A DNA stretch of 64,000 nt from Alviniconcha marisindica (lineage: Eukaryota > Mollusca > Gastropoda > Provannidae), in NCBI GenBank assembly GCA_018857735.1, contig JABMCL010003179.1:90001-154000 (forward strand), in the 5' to 3' direction. Within the stretch, counting starts at the first letter, position 1, and every line of letters begins with the position of its first letter. Below are positions 21,741-32,619 of the stretch, piece by piece. Below the pieces are notes generated by a model. It was not told the origin of the DNA. It saw nothing but the letters and a program-made list of their open reading frames with translations, and made no database searches. Position numbers and translations under genes: made by a program.

Positions 21741-22084
21741 CGTTTTGATTCTGCACGAGCGCTCTGGGCCTCGTTCTGTGTCAGAGGTGTGACATGTGTA
21801 AGGTGGCGAAAGTGGTTCACAGAAACCGGTCAGACAATCACTGTAACCACTGTTCAGTGCTCGGACTGGTGTGGCCACAAGTCCCGAAATTCTTGCTGAA
21901 TGTGGACTGGCATCGTCCTCCTTCAAAACATCCCTTAAAACTCCTCTTCAAGCAGTCATTCTGATGTAAGTATATAATGTGTGTGTGCGTGCGTGCGTGC
22001 GTGCGTTGTTGTTGTTGTTGGTAGTGCCCGTAATGGATATGTGCTCGAAATTTGCTCGCAAAAGAATACGTTATCAGCATTATT

Positions 22085-22732
22085 TCATCCCATGCGCCCG
22101 AGGAAGAATAAGGCAGCAGTGGCGCATGCACCAACAACAACACCCAGGCCAACTGCTTTCATTTCCATCCCGGATTGCTTTTCTAAGTTCTCCTTCAAAT
22201 GTGAATTTTCATTTTTCGTTTTCAGGCTATGAGTTGTCTCCTCCACTTCCTTTTCTTCTGCTGTTGCAACTTTGGCGGTGACGAGTTTCTTGACATCGTC
22301 GTCAGCTTTTCCCTGGTAAGGACTCTGGTAGTGTGTGCCACCGATCTCATCAATCTTTTGCAGCAGGTCAGCAAGTTGCCTGTCGTCGGACACTTCGTTG
22401 TTAATAATGACGTACCGCCCGCTGCACGCCCCCAGAACCGTTCTCATCTGATCCGGAGCGCTTTTCATGTACTCCTCGATGGACATATTTTTGTCCTTAA
22501 GGACATCCCCGTGTGTGAACAGTACGATCATGTATTTCGTTATGTCGTCGTTGAAATACGTCTTGATTCTATTGAACGTTTTAAACTCTTCTTCTGTAAA
22601 TTTGTCAGAAAGGCTGAAAACGAAGAGAACTGCGTGCGGACCAGGTTTTATCTGAGACACGGCTTCCACGACTTGGAAGGCGACTTGCTCGTGCGGCATA
22701 TCCGTGTCAAAAAGCCCAGGGCACTCGACAAT
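22085..22732 (-). CDS. GIMAP exon 3 (rest of GTPase domain and membrane anchor)
   Basis: Acceptor TTTTTTCTGGCAG|ATT. Encodes [14 protein letters not shown] through the helical extension, a Lys/Glu-rich region and the hydrophobic tail, with a TGA stop at 22085-22087. This is a typical single large GIMAP exon. Confidence 0.92.
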   Translation of the reverse strand: MVECPGLFDTDMPHEQVAFQVVEAVSQIKPGPHAVLFVFSLSDKFTEEEFKTFNRIKTYFNDDITKYMIVLFTHGDVLKDKNMSIEEYMKSAPDQMRTVLGACSGRYVIINNEVSDDRQLADLLQKIDEIGGTHYQSPYQGKADDDVKKLVTAKVATAEEKEVEETTHSLKTKNENSHLKENLEKQSGMEMKAVGLGVVVGACATAALFFLGRMG

Positions 22733-23599
22733 CTGCCAGAAAAAAGAGGATGGTTTGCAGTAGTGATCACCGACAACTCGATGATTTTTTTAAAACCGGT
22801 ACTCATCGTTGAAACTGTTGGAACAATAAATAACAAATGGGAAGCAAATAAAAACAATTGGCTCGGTGTCTCGCTGTGGAAGACTTGTTTTTCTGCCACT
22901 ACAAGTTCTAGAACTAAGCAAAGCACAATTGCAAATGATCAGTGCCTGGCGCTGAAACTGAAAAAGCGACAGTTACGGTGATTTTTTGTTTTTTTGTTTT
23001 TTGTTTTTTAAATCGTTGTTGTTGTTGGGGGATGGGGGAGTAAAATCAGCCGGCACATGAAAAAAGACTGCAACAGACAAATCATGACTAAGACAACAAC
23101 AAATATACAAAAAATAATTCGTTCGCCAAATCTGAGAAGGCTAGTTCCTTTAAACGCCTTGATTCTGCAAATCTCTCCTGTCTGGTTGTCCTCCGTATTT
23201 CTAAACAAAATACAAAAAGTTCAAAACAACGCTGCTTGCCTTGTCCTGACAGATCCCAAAACTGACCATATCTCCTCATCTTGCTTCTTTCCATTGGCTG
23301 CCCAATGATTCACGAATACAGTACAAACTCGCTTCTCTGTGATACCGCCTCAGCTCTACCGCTCCTGTCTATTTGACTGAAATCCTGACAGTTTACAAAC
23401 CAACCCGCCAGCTACGCTCTTCTTCTAATCCTTCCATTCTCTGTCTTCCCTCTGTGTGCACGCACCCGCTTGGTCAGAGATCTTGGTCTGATGCTGCATC
23501 GTCTGTCTGGAACAGTCTCCCTTGCAAAGTTAGACCATTAGACACACTCACATCTTTTAAATCATCTGTGAAATCTCACCTATTCAAGCTAAAAATTGA

Positions 23600-23663
<64 letters not shown>

Positions 23664-25710
23664 TTGCGCGCGGGGAAGTTTGTTTTGACTGTTTTGGCTC
23701 TTTGCTTTGTAGGTTTGGAGAAATGGTACATAAAAGAGTATACCATAATGATAATGATAATAATAATAATATATTATTATTACTATTATTTCGGTTCATT
23801 TTCTCCTTTGGAGTACAGTAATTTGGCGCCACATATAATCTGCATCTTATTATTTTCTGCCAGAAATCATTTTACCAATGCCAGCATTTTACGACAGGCC
23901 CTACAGGATGCGAACATGTCACAGAAAAAGACAAAGATCTATGCACGTGATGTGTTGGCTTGTGGACTACATTAAACCAAAAAGGTGTACGGAAGTGACC
24001 AACAGGTGTGGCCATTGAATACTAGTGACTTGTACTGATATTCATAATTATACAGAAATTTACAGAAATTTAGCCTGTTTGCGGTGGTCTTTTCAGTTTT
24101 GCAGTGTCCTGTTTTTACCAGTAATATTAAGACTGTTAACAAGTCAGTCGTTTCTCCTCCACACCAGGGTGAAAACCTATAGGACGCGCTTGCCTGTCGC
24201 TTTTTTTAATTTTTGTTATACGAGTTGTGAAATTCTTGAAATTTTCGGAAAACTCGAAATTGATGATAGATCAAAAATGCTGTATTTATAATTAAGTAAT
24301 GCGCTACCTCTATTTTTCTTCCATTCATGCGCCGGGTGCTCTCTCTGTGGACGTCCTTCGTGGTTGACCTGGAAGAGAGCTTCACCTCAAACAGCTCGTC
24401 CCCCAGAATGGTGTTAGCGGTCGCACTTTTGCCGTGGCCACTCTTGCCAAGCAGCACAAGACGCAGGTCTGGAGCTGTATAACAAGGAACGTTCCATCAA
24501 CACTGGTAATGAAAAAGATAAATTGTGTAGATACAAATCACGTTAAAAGCATGTCTCGGTGGGCGAGGGATGTTCAAAAATGACTGACCAAAGACTGATA
24601 ACACAAAACGGTTGATCACAACTTCATGAAACTAGGATATTCCTTCACAGTAGGCCTATTCTCCCTTGTACTCACTCTATGCCCATTCATTTTGCAACTG
24701 ACTCAGCCAGACAGCGAAGGCTCTGTGGAGGACACTTCTGTCTGCTTGAGGGTTAAACCCGTGTGTTATGGCGAGAGACTGGCGCTACACTCGGTGCATC
24801 AGTTAGTCTGACAGTAAGTTTACAGTGCACGAAACGTTCACGAAAAGACGTATAGTCACAGCTCATAACAGTGGCTAACTGGTAGGCGGGGAACAGCTTG
24901 CAGCGCTGCATACAGACGTCGGCACTTAATCGTCGCGAGATGACAGAAAAAGTCCACGCTGGCACAGTGTTTGCAGCAAGCAAAACAGTCAAAATGTCTC
25001 TAGCACCCCAACCCTGCCAAGATGTCATATTTGTCACACGAATCATTCGTGGAAACAAACTTTAGGAACGCAGCGATAACGGACACACTGTTTATTGTTG
25101 ACAGTTGGGCAGGGAGGGAAGCCGGCACTGTCCTGGTGGATGAGGGCGGGTTGGATGCTGATTGTCCATCTCCCGGATAACTTACAGTAAAGCTGTCTCG
25201 ATGTGGTAGGTACCAGCGATTGTGCCAAAACATCAACTGCAACAGGCCCTTAGCACTAACTGTAAGATGATAGTCTCTTTTTGCTTTGAAAACCCAGCAC
25301 TCCGATCTGACGACTCCGATCTTCAGGGCCAAACCAAGCAGCATTAATTCCGACTTTTGCCTAGCAGTGCCAGAAACATATGCCCCCGTTTCAGCAAATC
25401 GGTAACACGCTGGGACCGTTAACTGGCTCAAAGAGACTGAGCAGGTATATGCGTCAGTATCAACCCAGATATTGTTCTCAACATCTGTCAGTTTGTGACG
25501 TGGAGACTTAGCAGGTATATGTGTCAGTATCAACCCAGATATAATAATAATAATGAATACTTAGAACGCCTAACCCGCACAGGCCCTAAGCGCTTACACG
25601 TTCTCTACAAATACATATTTGTCAAAATTCAATGCATACAACATAAATGCACGCACACACGCACACACGCACGCACACACACACAGACTTGCACACGCAC
25701 GCACGCGCAC

Positions 25711-25800
<90 letters not shown>

Positions 25801-27178
25801 GAAAAGGTTTTTAAAAAGAGAAAGGTTTTCAAGGAAGATTTAAAAGAGCTGACAGAGGTAGAATGGCGGACAGAAACAGGGAGTTGGTTCTAGATAACTG
25901 GAGCCTGGTAAGAGAAAGAGCGCTGACCACAGGACTTTGTTCGGAAGTATGGTATTCTGAACACTCGGGTGTCTGTAGAGGGAGGGAGTGTAAAAAAGGT
26001 GAAGAAGTTCTGAAAGGTAGATTGTTCTCAACATCTGTCAGTTTGTGCCGCCGTGTCCACCGTGCCACGAGCCTTCTCGTATGAAGGTTGCCACTTATGA
26101 AAGATCTCAGTCACAGACAGCACCCAGGGCGTGCGCAAGCTTTGAACATGATTATTTCCTGTATACATGATTATTTCCTGTATACAAACTTGTCGGTCTG
26201 CCTTCACAGTGTTTGTGTCTCTGACACGTCAGTTCGGCTTCTCGTTACAGGCTGTCTCTGGGCAACCAAGACGGGTGGCAGTTTTCTTGCCCTTGTCCTT
26301 GGAACGAAAGTAAACATGTCTTCTGACTGTAGCATGTGAAGACTTTCGCCAGCCTTTTGTCAATCTTCTGTGCCCTCTCTGTGCGCCTTAGTCGTGCAAA
26401 ACTGTACAACGTTCACTGTGCCTACTGGAATGCTCCATTTTCAGCCAGAGTGTGAATGGTTGGTTTGGACAGTTTGGACAATGAAAACATATTCTAGTTA
26501 CGATCAGCTGTATAAATCAATGACGCCAACCAAAATCATATATTGATTACAGCTTTCAACAGAACAGAGATAGCATTTTCTGCACATTGCAGGATTTCTA
26601 ACCGTTTTTCCGTTAAACTTGAATTTGATCATTCTTTTGCGAACATCCCTCGTAAGGCATTACCATAAATACTCTTGAAAGGTGTACACTAGAAATAGTA
26701 CTATATACTCCGCCCCTCTTTTCAGTGTTATTGTTTTGCTTGTTTTCTTCTTCTTTCCGGCAACACCTCTATATGGTAGAAAACGTTCGAAACTTCGGCA
26801 TGCTCACATTTTTGTTCTTTGTGGCCAGTTTCCCTTTCCTGACAGGGTCTGTCACTGTCGTAATATTTTTGACTAAATTAATCTAGACTGATTTAGATAA
26901 CCATAGAGTGTGGTAAGCGTTTGTAAGCGTTCAAGTAAATATTGACTGCATGTGCACAAAATGTCTTCTGCAAATTTCCATAAGAGACACGGTGGAAACG
27001 CATGGTGGCAAGCATAAATATGTATTGTTAAATTTCAGGTACTGATTTGTGTGCGAGCTGCATGCATGATTTGACTGCACGGAGAGAAAAAAGCTGTCAT
27101 TCAGCCGGGCTCACCTCTTATAGACGTGGTACCGGATGACACGCCCTGACTGCGGGGGCCAGCTGGTGTTGACGACAT
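22085..27178 (-). CDS. GIMAP/IAN (AIG1-family) GTPase with C-terminal membrane anchor, three coding exons
   Basis: Exons 27178-27115, 24474-24308 and 22732-22085 join in phase to 879 bases, 292 residues. The P-loop [16 protein letters not shown] lies at about residues 31-46. The G3 region reads [11 protein letters not shown] at about 78-88, with Glu where the usual DxPG aspartate stands. The G4-type segment is VLFTHGDVL, and the conserved IAN box region reads [16 protein letters not shown] charged region follows, then a hydrophobic tail ([19 protein letters not shown]), which suggests tail anchoring to a membrane, as in some vertebrate GIMAPs. GIMAPs are septin-like GTPases linked to immune-cell survival in vertebrates and expanded in molluscs, where an immune role is proposed. 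The start ATG at 27178 fits a short disordered N-terminus. Upstream 5' UTR exons are not identified. Confidence 0.88.
23130..23602 (+). mobile_element. LINE 3' fragment (RT C-terminal region), in GIMAP intron 2
   Basis: With one or two frame breaks it reads [16 protein letters not shown], then [29 protein letters not shown] and [20 protein letters not shown], ending [15 protein letters not shown] and stop. This is the characteristic C-terminal tail of L2/CR1-group non-LTR retrotransposons. It is followed directly by (TC)n (23603-23658), probably expanded from the 3' tail. Inactive and 5' truncated. Confidence 0.82.
23603..23790. repeat. (CT)n and (AAT)n microsatellites
   Basis: CT units at 23603-23658 and an AATAAT/ATT stretch at 23747-23790. 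Confidence 0.9.
24308..24474 (-). CDS. GIMAP exon 2 (P-loop)
   Basis: Acceptor TTATACAG|CT and donor ATAGAG|GTAGCG. Encodes [20 protein letters not shown] and the switch I region with STTKDV (G2 Thr). Phase 0 exit into exon 3. Confidence 0.9.
24500..25430. other. GIMAP intron 1, unassigned part
   Basis: No exon or clear repeat family. Open frames at 25000-25533 on the minus strand show no recognised domain. Confidence 0.35.
25434..25543. repeat. About 70-bp tandem duplication
   Basis: GAGCAGGTATATGCGTCAGT...CAACCCAGATAT at 25438-25480 recurs as TAGCAGGTATATGTGTCAGT at 25508-25543. The connecting segment TTGTTCTCAACATCTGTCAG recurs again at about 26021. Confidence 0.7.
25544..25800 (-). mobile_element. 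Retroposon 3' end with (ATT)n tail plus (AC)n microsatellite
   Basis: On the minus strand, AGCGCTTAGGGCCTGTGCGG and GTTAGGCGCTCTAAGTATTC end in ATTATTATT. The same end lies at 48610-48725 on the plus strand. An (AC)n of about 35 units (25723-25796) adjoins it. It is the tail of a LINE or SINE; the body is not recognisable. Confidence 0.65.
26340..27060. other. GIMAP intron 1, unassigned part
   Basis: AT-rich normal-complexity sequence with nothing recognised. Confidence 0.35.
27115..27178 (-). CDS. GIMAP exon 1 (start codon)
   Basis: ATG at 27178 begins a 21-residue Ser/Gly/Thr-rich N-terminus. The donor AAGAG|GTGAGC at 27114 is phase 1 and joins exon 2 to form an Ala codon directly before the P-loop strand. 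Phase and position both support this short exon, although it has no conserved domain of its own. Confidence 0.75.
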
Positions 27179-27179
27179 C

Positions 27180-28300
27180 CCGTCTGACTGAGGGTCACAC
27201 TACTGGGCTCGTCTGGAAAGCATTGTCAAAAGAAAGTCAGAACCTTTGCTTAGTCTGAGGGCCGGTCCCATTTCTTTCTGACACGTGCAGCCTGTCCAGT
27301 CAGTCATTAGCCGGACCGAACATATGAAAGACGAAGAGAGCTAATCCACGAAAGGATTCCGCTACTGAAAGCGAAAATGTGAGTTAAAAAAAGAAGTGGG
27401 GGTTGGGGTTGAGGGGTGGGGGATAAACAACAACAACTGCGTTGTCGACGACATGAAGAACGCTGCCGGGTTTTATGGACCGTACTTGACCGTACTTGAC
27501 TTGTGTAGGTACGCCATGTCATAATAATCGTGGAACCGCTCCTGCCTTTTCAGTTATACCTTAATAAATTTGCGACTGGACTGAGAGGAAAGGACCAAGC
27601 AACGCACCTACTTCATTCACAAATTGCCTGTGAACCTGTACATGGCGACTTAATGTGACTGAAAGAGTCGCCACTGCCGGAAAGAGTATTTATATGGCGC
27701 TTACACATAACGTGAGCCACAACCGCACTAAGCAGTCTGAAGCACTTTCCTTGTGGAGACTTGCTGGCCGAACACCTCGTCGTGAAATGAATTCACGTGG
27801 TCGTTAGGACGTTAAAATATCCAACTACTGAAATCTAACTGAAAACTACTGATGATCGCAGGGCAGAAAATATATTGAAACTTTAAAGTCTCATATGGAA
27901 TTGTCACCACTGTCCACCTTCTGTAGCCGGTCTAAGTTTGTTAGAATTTGATCTCGATTCCAACTCGGTCCGGCCATTTCTGAGTCGGAGTCGCGTAGTG
28001 AGGTCGATCAAGCATGGAAAAGAACAGACAGAACTTGTGTCGCCATTGCAATATTTACAAGTTCCCTGACCAATGACATTGAATAAAGAACTGCCTTGAA
28101 CAGTGGGTTGAACCAGTCTTCCGGTCCGATGAGCGATGATACATTGGGAAAACTAGTGGAGCGAGGAAGGGTGAAGCCATTCAGCCCGCAAAGCCAGACA
28201 TGGCAGCGCCCATGCATCCACACTGACACGGCACGTGAAAAACGTTGTGAATAAGGCGACCAGCCCTCCGCTGCCCATTCTGGTGGTGACAGTGTAGCCT
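27180..28300. other. Sequence upstream of the GIMAP start codon
   Basis: Probable promoter and 5' UTR region of the GIMAP gene by position. No TATA box or upstream exon could be assigned with confidence. Confidence 0.3.
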
Positions 28301-28302
28301 TA

Positions 28303-28922
28303 AGCCCGTTCTTAATTGGGCGAATGTTTCTTCGCGAACCTAGTTGGAAGTATTCGGCGAAGCTAGTTGGTTCTTAATTGGGCCAACTTTTCTTCGCGAA
28401 CCTAGTTGGAAGTATTCGTCGAAGGGTCCAAAAAGCTTCGCTCAACATGTTCTGGGAACATTCGCCCTATTCGACGATCATTGCCTCTGATTGGCTGAGC
28501 CGGAGCAGAGCTCTCCTGTGGATGAAGAATAAATATAAATAAAAATGGATGACGGTGTCGCTAGGTTCTTCACTCGCTTCGGAGGGAATTTATTTGTTGA
28601 TTTGTGGGAGGCGCAGCCTTGTCTCGGGGACCCAGAATGAGATAGTAGTTAGTTGAATTACCCTGTGGGGATGATGAAAGTATATTGACTTGACTTGACT
28701 TGACTTTGGCCTATATTTTCGATCATGCTGTCTGCTGCGCGTCTGCCGCAAGTTCGGGCCGAAGCTTGCATCTCATTACAAGCCAGTTGAGAACGAAGTA
28801 AAGTTTGGATTGTCCGAACCATGTTCGGCGAACTAAAAGTTCAATTAAGAAACGAATCATAGTTCGTCGAACTGTCCGAAGTATGTTCGGCGAACAAACA
28901 TTCGCCCAGTTAAGAACGGGCT
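28303..28922 (-). mobile_element. MITE (Harbinger-like), copy 1, 620 bp
   Basis: Begins AGCCCGTTCTTAATTGGGCG and ends with the inverted complement CGCCCAGTTAAGAACGGGCT. It is flanked by TTA on both sides (28300-28302 and 28923-28925). Subterminal regions carry many GTTCGNCGAAC palindromes. It contains GACTTGACTTGACTTGACTT and no open reading frame. TTA target duplications and short TIRs are typical of PIF/Harbinger elements; the class assignment is inference. Copies 2 and 3 are in the opposite orientation. Confidence 0.88.
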
Positions 28923-28925
28923 TTA

Positions 28926-29340
28926 GGCATAGCTCTTCCCCTCACCCCCACTTGCTGGGATCTCTGTCCCCGCCGGGGACATCCTGGCGTCAAACAAGTC
29001 CTACGAACAAAGGGAGGCCTGCGGGCGAGACGCTGATGATTACAGTTATGAAAAGTGATTCTGTTTGTCAGCCTGTCTGCTGACCAGTCGCCCTGATATA
29101 ACCGTACTGGTTGAATGGGCGTAAAATACCAGGGATATCATAGTTCAGGAGCTTTGTGAGAGTCGAGGTGGCCGTCCTGGGCTGGCCATCCTAACGAGCC
29201 TTACGATTTCTGTGGACGTAAAGCTATATTGAACCATGCTCACGCATTGGTCTCAGCTTGTCTCTAACATGTCAACCGACATCCGAGGACATCAAGCATC
29301 ACCTGAAGGAAGGACTTACTTACTTACTTACTGCTGATCA
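28926..29340 (+). repeat. SINE-like repeats: an unassigned fragment and a near-complete family B copy
   Basis: A repeat ending GTTGAATGGGCGTAAAATACC (28926-29130) is followed by family B (29140-29310) with tail ACTTACTTACTTAC. The GTTGAATGGGCGTAAAACACC end recurs at 53750. Confidence 0.7.
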
Positions 29341-29700
29341 ATCTTGGCGACTGCAAGCCGCAAGTGACAGCGACGACCTGGTGAGACGAAATAAAAGCGT
29401 CCGATCGAAAACCACTTGTTCTTCTTTCAAACTACTGTACCTTCCACGAGAGAGCAGTTGATGGTTTCGATATCAGTGGCCGACTGCTGGCGTCACTCTG
29501 ACTCAGAGCGACACTCGTGATAAGAGAGGCCCTGCAAAACAACGTATGGCCGAATGTGACGTCAATCTCTAGCAGAGACATCGTTTCTTGGGAAATCCCG
29601 ATTTCTCAGTCATTGTTCTCTTTCCTGTAGCAAGCTGCCTCATATGAGTGGAACTGCCTTTCGGAAAGTCGCTAGGAATTTACAATTTCTCACATTCAGT
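29340..29700. other. Unassigned sequence
   Basis: Normal-complexity DNA between repeats; nothing recognised. Confidence 0.35.
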
Positions 29701-29762
29701 TTTGTCTCCTTCTGAGTGGTTCGTGCGTGCATGTGTTTGTGTGTGTGTCAATGCGTGCGTGT

Positions 29763-29765
<3 letters not shown>

Positions 29766-29858
<93 letters not shown>

Positions 29859-29880
29859 TGTGTGTGTGCGTGTGTGTGTC
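29766..29880. repeat. (GT)n microsatellite
   Basis: About 55 GT units with few interruptions. Confidence 0.96.
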
Positions 29881-30155
29881 CTAGCTCTGTGTATCTCTTA
29901 TCGGTTTCCTGTCTGAAGGCCACTGCCCACTGACCTTTTGTTTGCCTCAGCCATATGTTACTGCACCCCGACCGACGAAAGGACAGTCAACTTTGTCACA
30001 GGAATGACCCCGTTACTCAACTACCGCACCTTCAACCACATACCTTCTTTTTTTTAAACACATACTGCACAGTAAATTGCCTCGAAAATGTTTTAGACAT
30101 ATTTCATGACAACTATTTTTATATATTTTTAAAAAGATTTCGCTCTTAATGTTTT

Positions 30156-30159
<4 letters not shown>

Positions 30160-30214
<55 letters not shown>

Positions 30215-30575
30215 CGCGCGCGCGCGCGCGCGCGCATGTACACATGCATACAAACACGCACACACACAGACACTCGCTAGCCGCACATGCACACACACCC
30301 GCACGCACGCATGCACTCATACATAACCCCCCCTCTCACCCCCCCCCCCTTACCCCCATACACACACTCAAAGTACCAATGAACAAACTACGTTAAATAT
30401 CTCTCTCTCTCTCCCTCCCTCTCTCTCTCTATCTCTCCCCCCCCCCCTCTCTCTCTCCCTCTCTCTCTCTCCCTCCCTCCCTCTCCCTCTCTCTCCCTCT
30501 CTCCTCTCCCCCTCTCTCTCTCCTTCCCCGCCCCTCTCTCTCTCCCTCCCCTCCCTCTCTCCCCCCCTCTCTCTG
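30160..30575. repeat. (AC)n-(CG)n and CT-rich low-complexity block
   Basis: AC 30160-30212, then (CG)n 30214-30235, ACGC-mixed to 30315, C-runs near 30326-30355, then an (CT/CCT)n pyrimidine tract 30400-30575. Confidence 0.9.
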
Positions 30576-30639
30576 GGTCAGAGAAGGGTGTGTGCTTTCG
30601 CCTACTGTTTTCCTTTCTGATAAACGAGCTATCTCTGGA

Positions 30640-32545
30640 GATAGCCTAGAATGGTATGTATGGTATGCAGTTAACACCAGATGATGTACAGATCTTGATG
30701 ATGCTGTTTGCTGACGATGTTCTGTTTGCCTCTTACAGTGTGTGGCGGGTCTGCAAAGGCAGCTTGATATTTTGAAACACTTTGCTGATAATTTTTCAGT
30801 GACAAGACCAAGATTATTGTATTCAGAAAAGGTTTCCTTCCGGCCATTGAGGTTTGGAGGTATGGCGATGAGGAGATAGAGGTTGTAAATAGCTATAATT
30901 TTACCATCAATTATCTTTGACACTGACAAGCTGTTGGCGATTTGGCCGCTAAGGCAAAGATCAGAACCAGCCAGATACTCAAATGTCTGTGGAGATTCGG
31001 AAATGTACCGAGAAATGTATTTTGAAAAGTGTATGATGCCCAGATCAGTCCTACCGATTCTTATGTATGGATCCGAGCTGTGGGGTTTCCAACAGTCTGC
31101 AGTAATAGAAAAAGCACACATGTCTGCGTGCAAACGATTTTTGAATGTCAGCATGCAAACACCAAACAAAATGATCTATGGTGACTTGGGCAGATATCCT
31201 ATGTTTATTACATCTGCTGTACGATGTGTAAAATACTGGCTACGAATTGTAAATCTACCAGACGAAAGGCTTCCCCAAAAGGCTTATAACATGTTGCTGT
31301 ATTTGCTGGGTAAAAAGACGTGGCCGGGCCTATCATGTCCAAGAACTGCTGTGTAGAAACGGCTGTGCTGGCATGCCAAAATGTGGGGACATTTGAACAG
31401 ATTTGTGTCTGTTTTCAAACAGAGACTACTGGATCAGTTCCAGAACGCTTTAAATTTTATTCGATTTTCAAACAAAGTATCCAGATAGAGAAGTATATAG
31501 ACTTTTTGCAGCTACGTTGTTTCAGAGAAGCTTATATTAAATTCGGATTTGGTATATCGCCGATATTAGTACACAGGCTGAGATACAGAAATGATATTAT
31601 TCCGAGAGATTTATTGTGCCCTGTTTGCAAGGATGAAATAGAGGATGAGTCGCATATTCTTTTTTCGTGTAAAGCATATGAGGATTTATTAATAACAATT
31701 ATTATTAATAACAATAATTTCAGAAAAGACGTGTCGTGGTTTAACGGATCACACACGGCAGCGGTTGCTGATGTTTCTCACGTTATGTCAGCTGATGACG
31801 AGACGAGTATTTGGGAAGTGTCCCGGGTTTTTTTACAAAGTTTTGCAAAGGAGAAACGACATTGTAGCTTCGCAAACTCACGCATGAAATACACGTGGAT
31901 GCTGAATGCTGGATGAACTGGTTTGATGTAGTATTGTCTATCTCATTGACTAACCGGTGGAGTTAGCGAGTGTATGGAGATTCACTAACCTGACGTGTTC
32001 ATGTATTGATTGATTCGTGGACTGAAGGACTAAGCGAGCAAATGCATAATCTGACTGATAAATACCCGGACTGCTGTAATTATTGGTTGATTAGTAGACT
32101 GAGTGTGTGAATGTACAATCTGATTGATAGTTAGCCCGCTTTATACATCAGGTGAGTGGGTGCCGAATGAGTGAGTGACTGACTGAACAAGCGAAAGTGC
32201 GATTTGGGATAACTGAGCGGGCGAATTTGATATGTAATTGATCAAAGTCAATGATTACCGGTTGGTTAGTGTATTGACTGAGTGTCTGACTGACCTTATA
32301 AGCGAGCCCGTGTATGATGTGATTGAGTGAGAGACTAGGTAGGTTTATTAATGCAGTTGCCGAATAAGAAATGAATCAGTGAGCTATGGAAGGAACGAAC
32401 GAAAAATGAACGGATGAGTATTATATTTTTTGTATGTATTGCAGTTTCATTTGTTTTTGAAGCATCCTTTTCGGATGTCTCATGAGTTTTTCAAATGTTT
32501 CCCCCCTTGAAATGAACTATGGGTTTATTCAATAAAACATTTCAT
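30640..32545 (+). mobile_element. LINE 3' half: reverse transcriptase with FADD box, C-terminal domain and 3' UTR
   Basis: MLFADDVLFAS (about 30700-30732) is the RT catalytic FADD motif. Downstream, with frame breaks, come KTKIIVFRKG, LAAKAKIRTSQILKCL, and an unbroken stretch beginning MPRSVLPILMYGSELWGFQQ with TPNKMIYGDLGRYPMFITSA. The end has a zinc-finger-like CPVCKDEIEDESHILFSCKA and a stop near 31916. A 3' UTR with AATAAA at about 32530 leads into (TC)n. It is 5' truncated and broken. It lies directly upstream, head to tail, of the 5' half of a LINE. Confidence 0.85.
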
Positions 32546-32556
32546 CTCTCTCTCCT

Positions 32557-32600
<44 letters not shown>
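32546..32600. repeat. (TC)n microsatellite at LINE 3' end
   Basis: TC units directly after the LINE's AATAAAACATTTC end, probably seeded by its tail. Confidence 0.9.
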
Positions 32601-32604
<4 letters not shown>

Positions 32605-32619
32605 GGTGAGCAGATCTCA

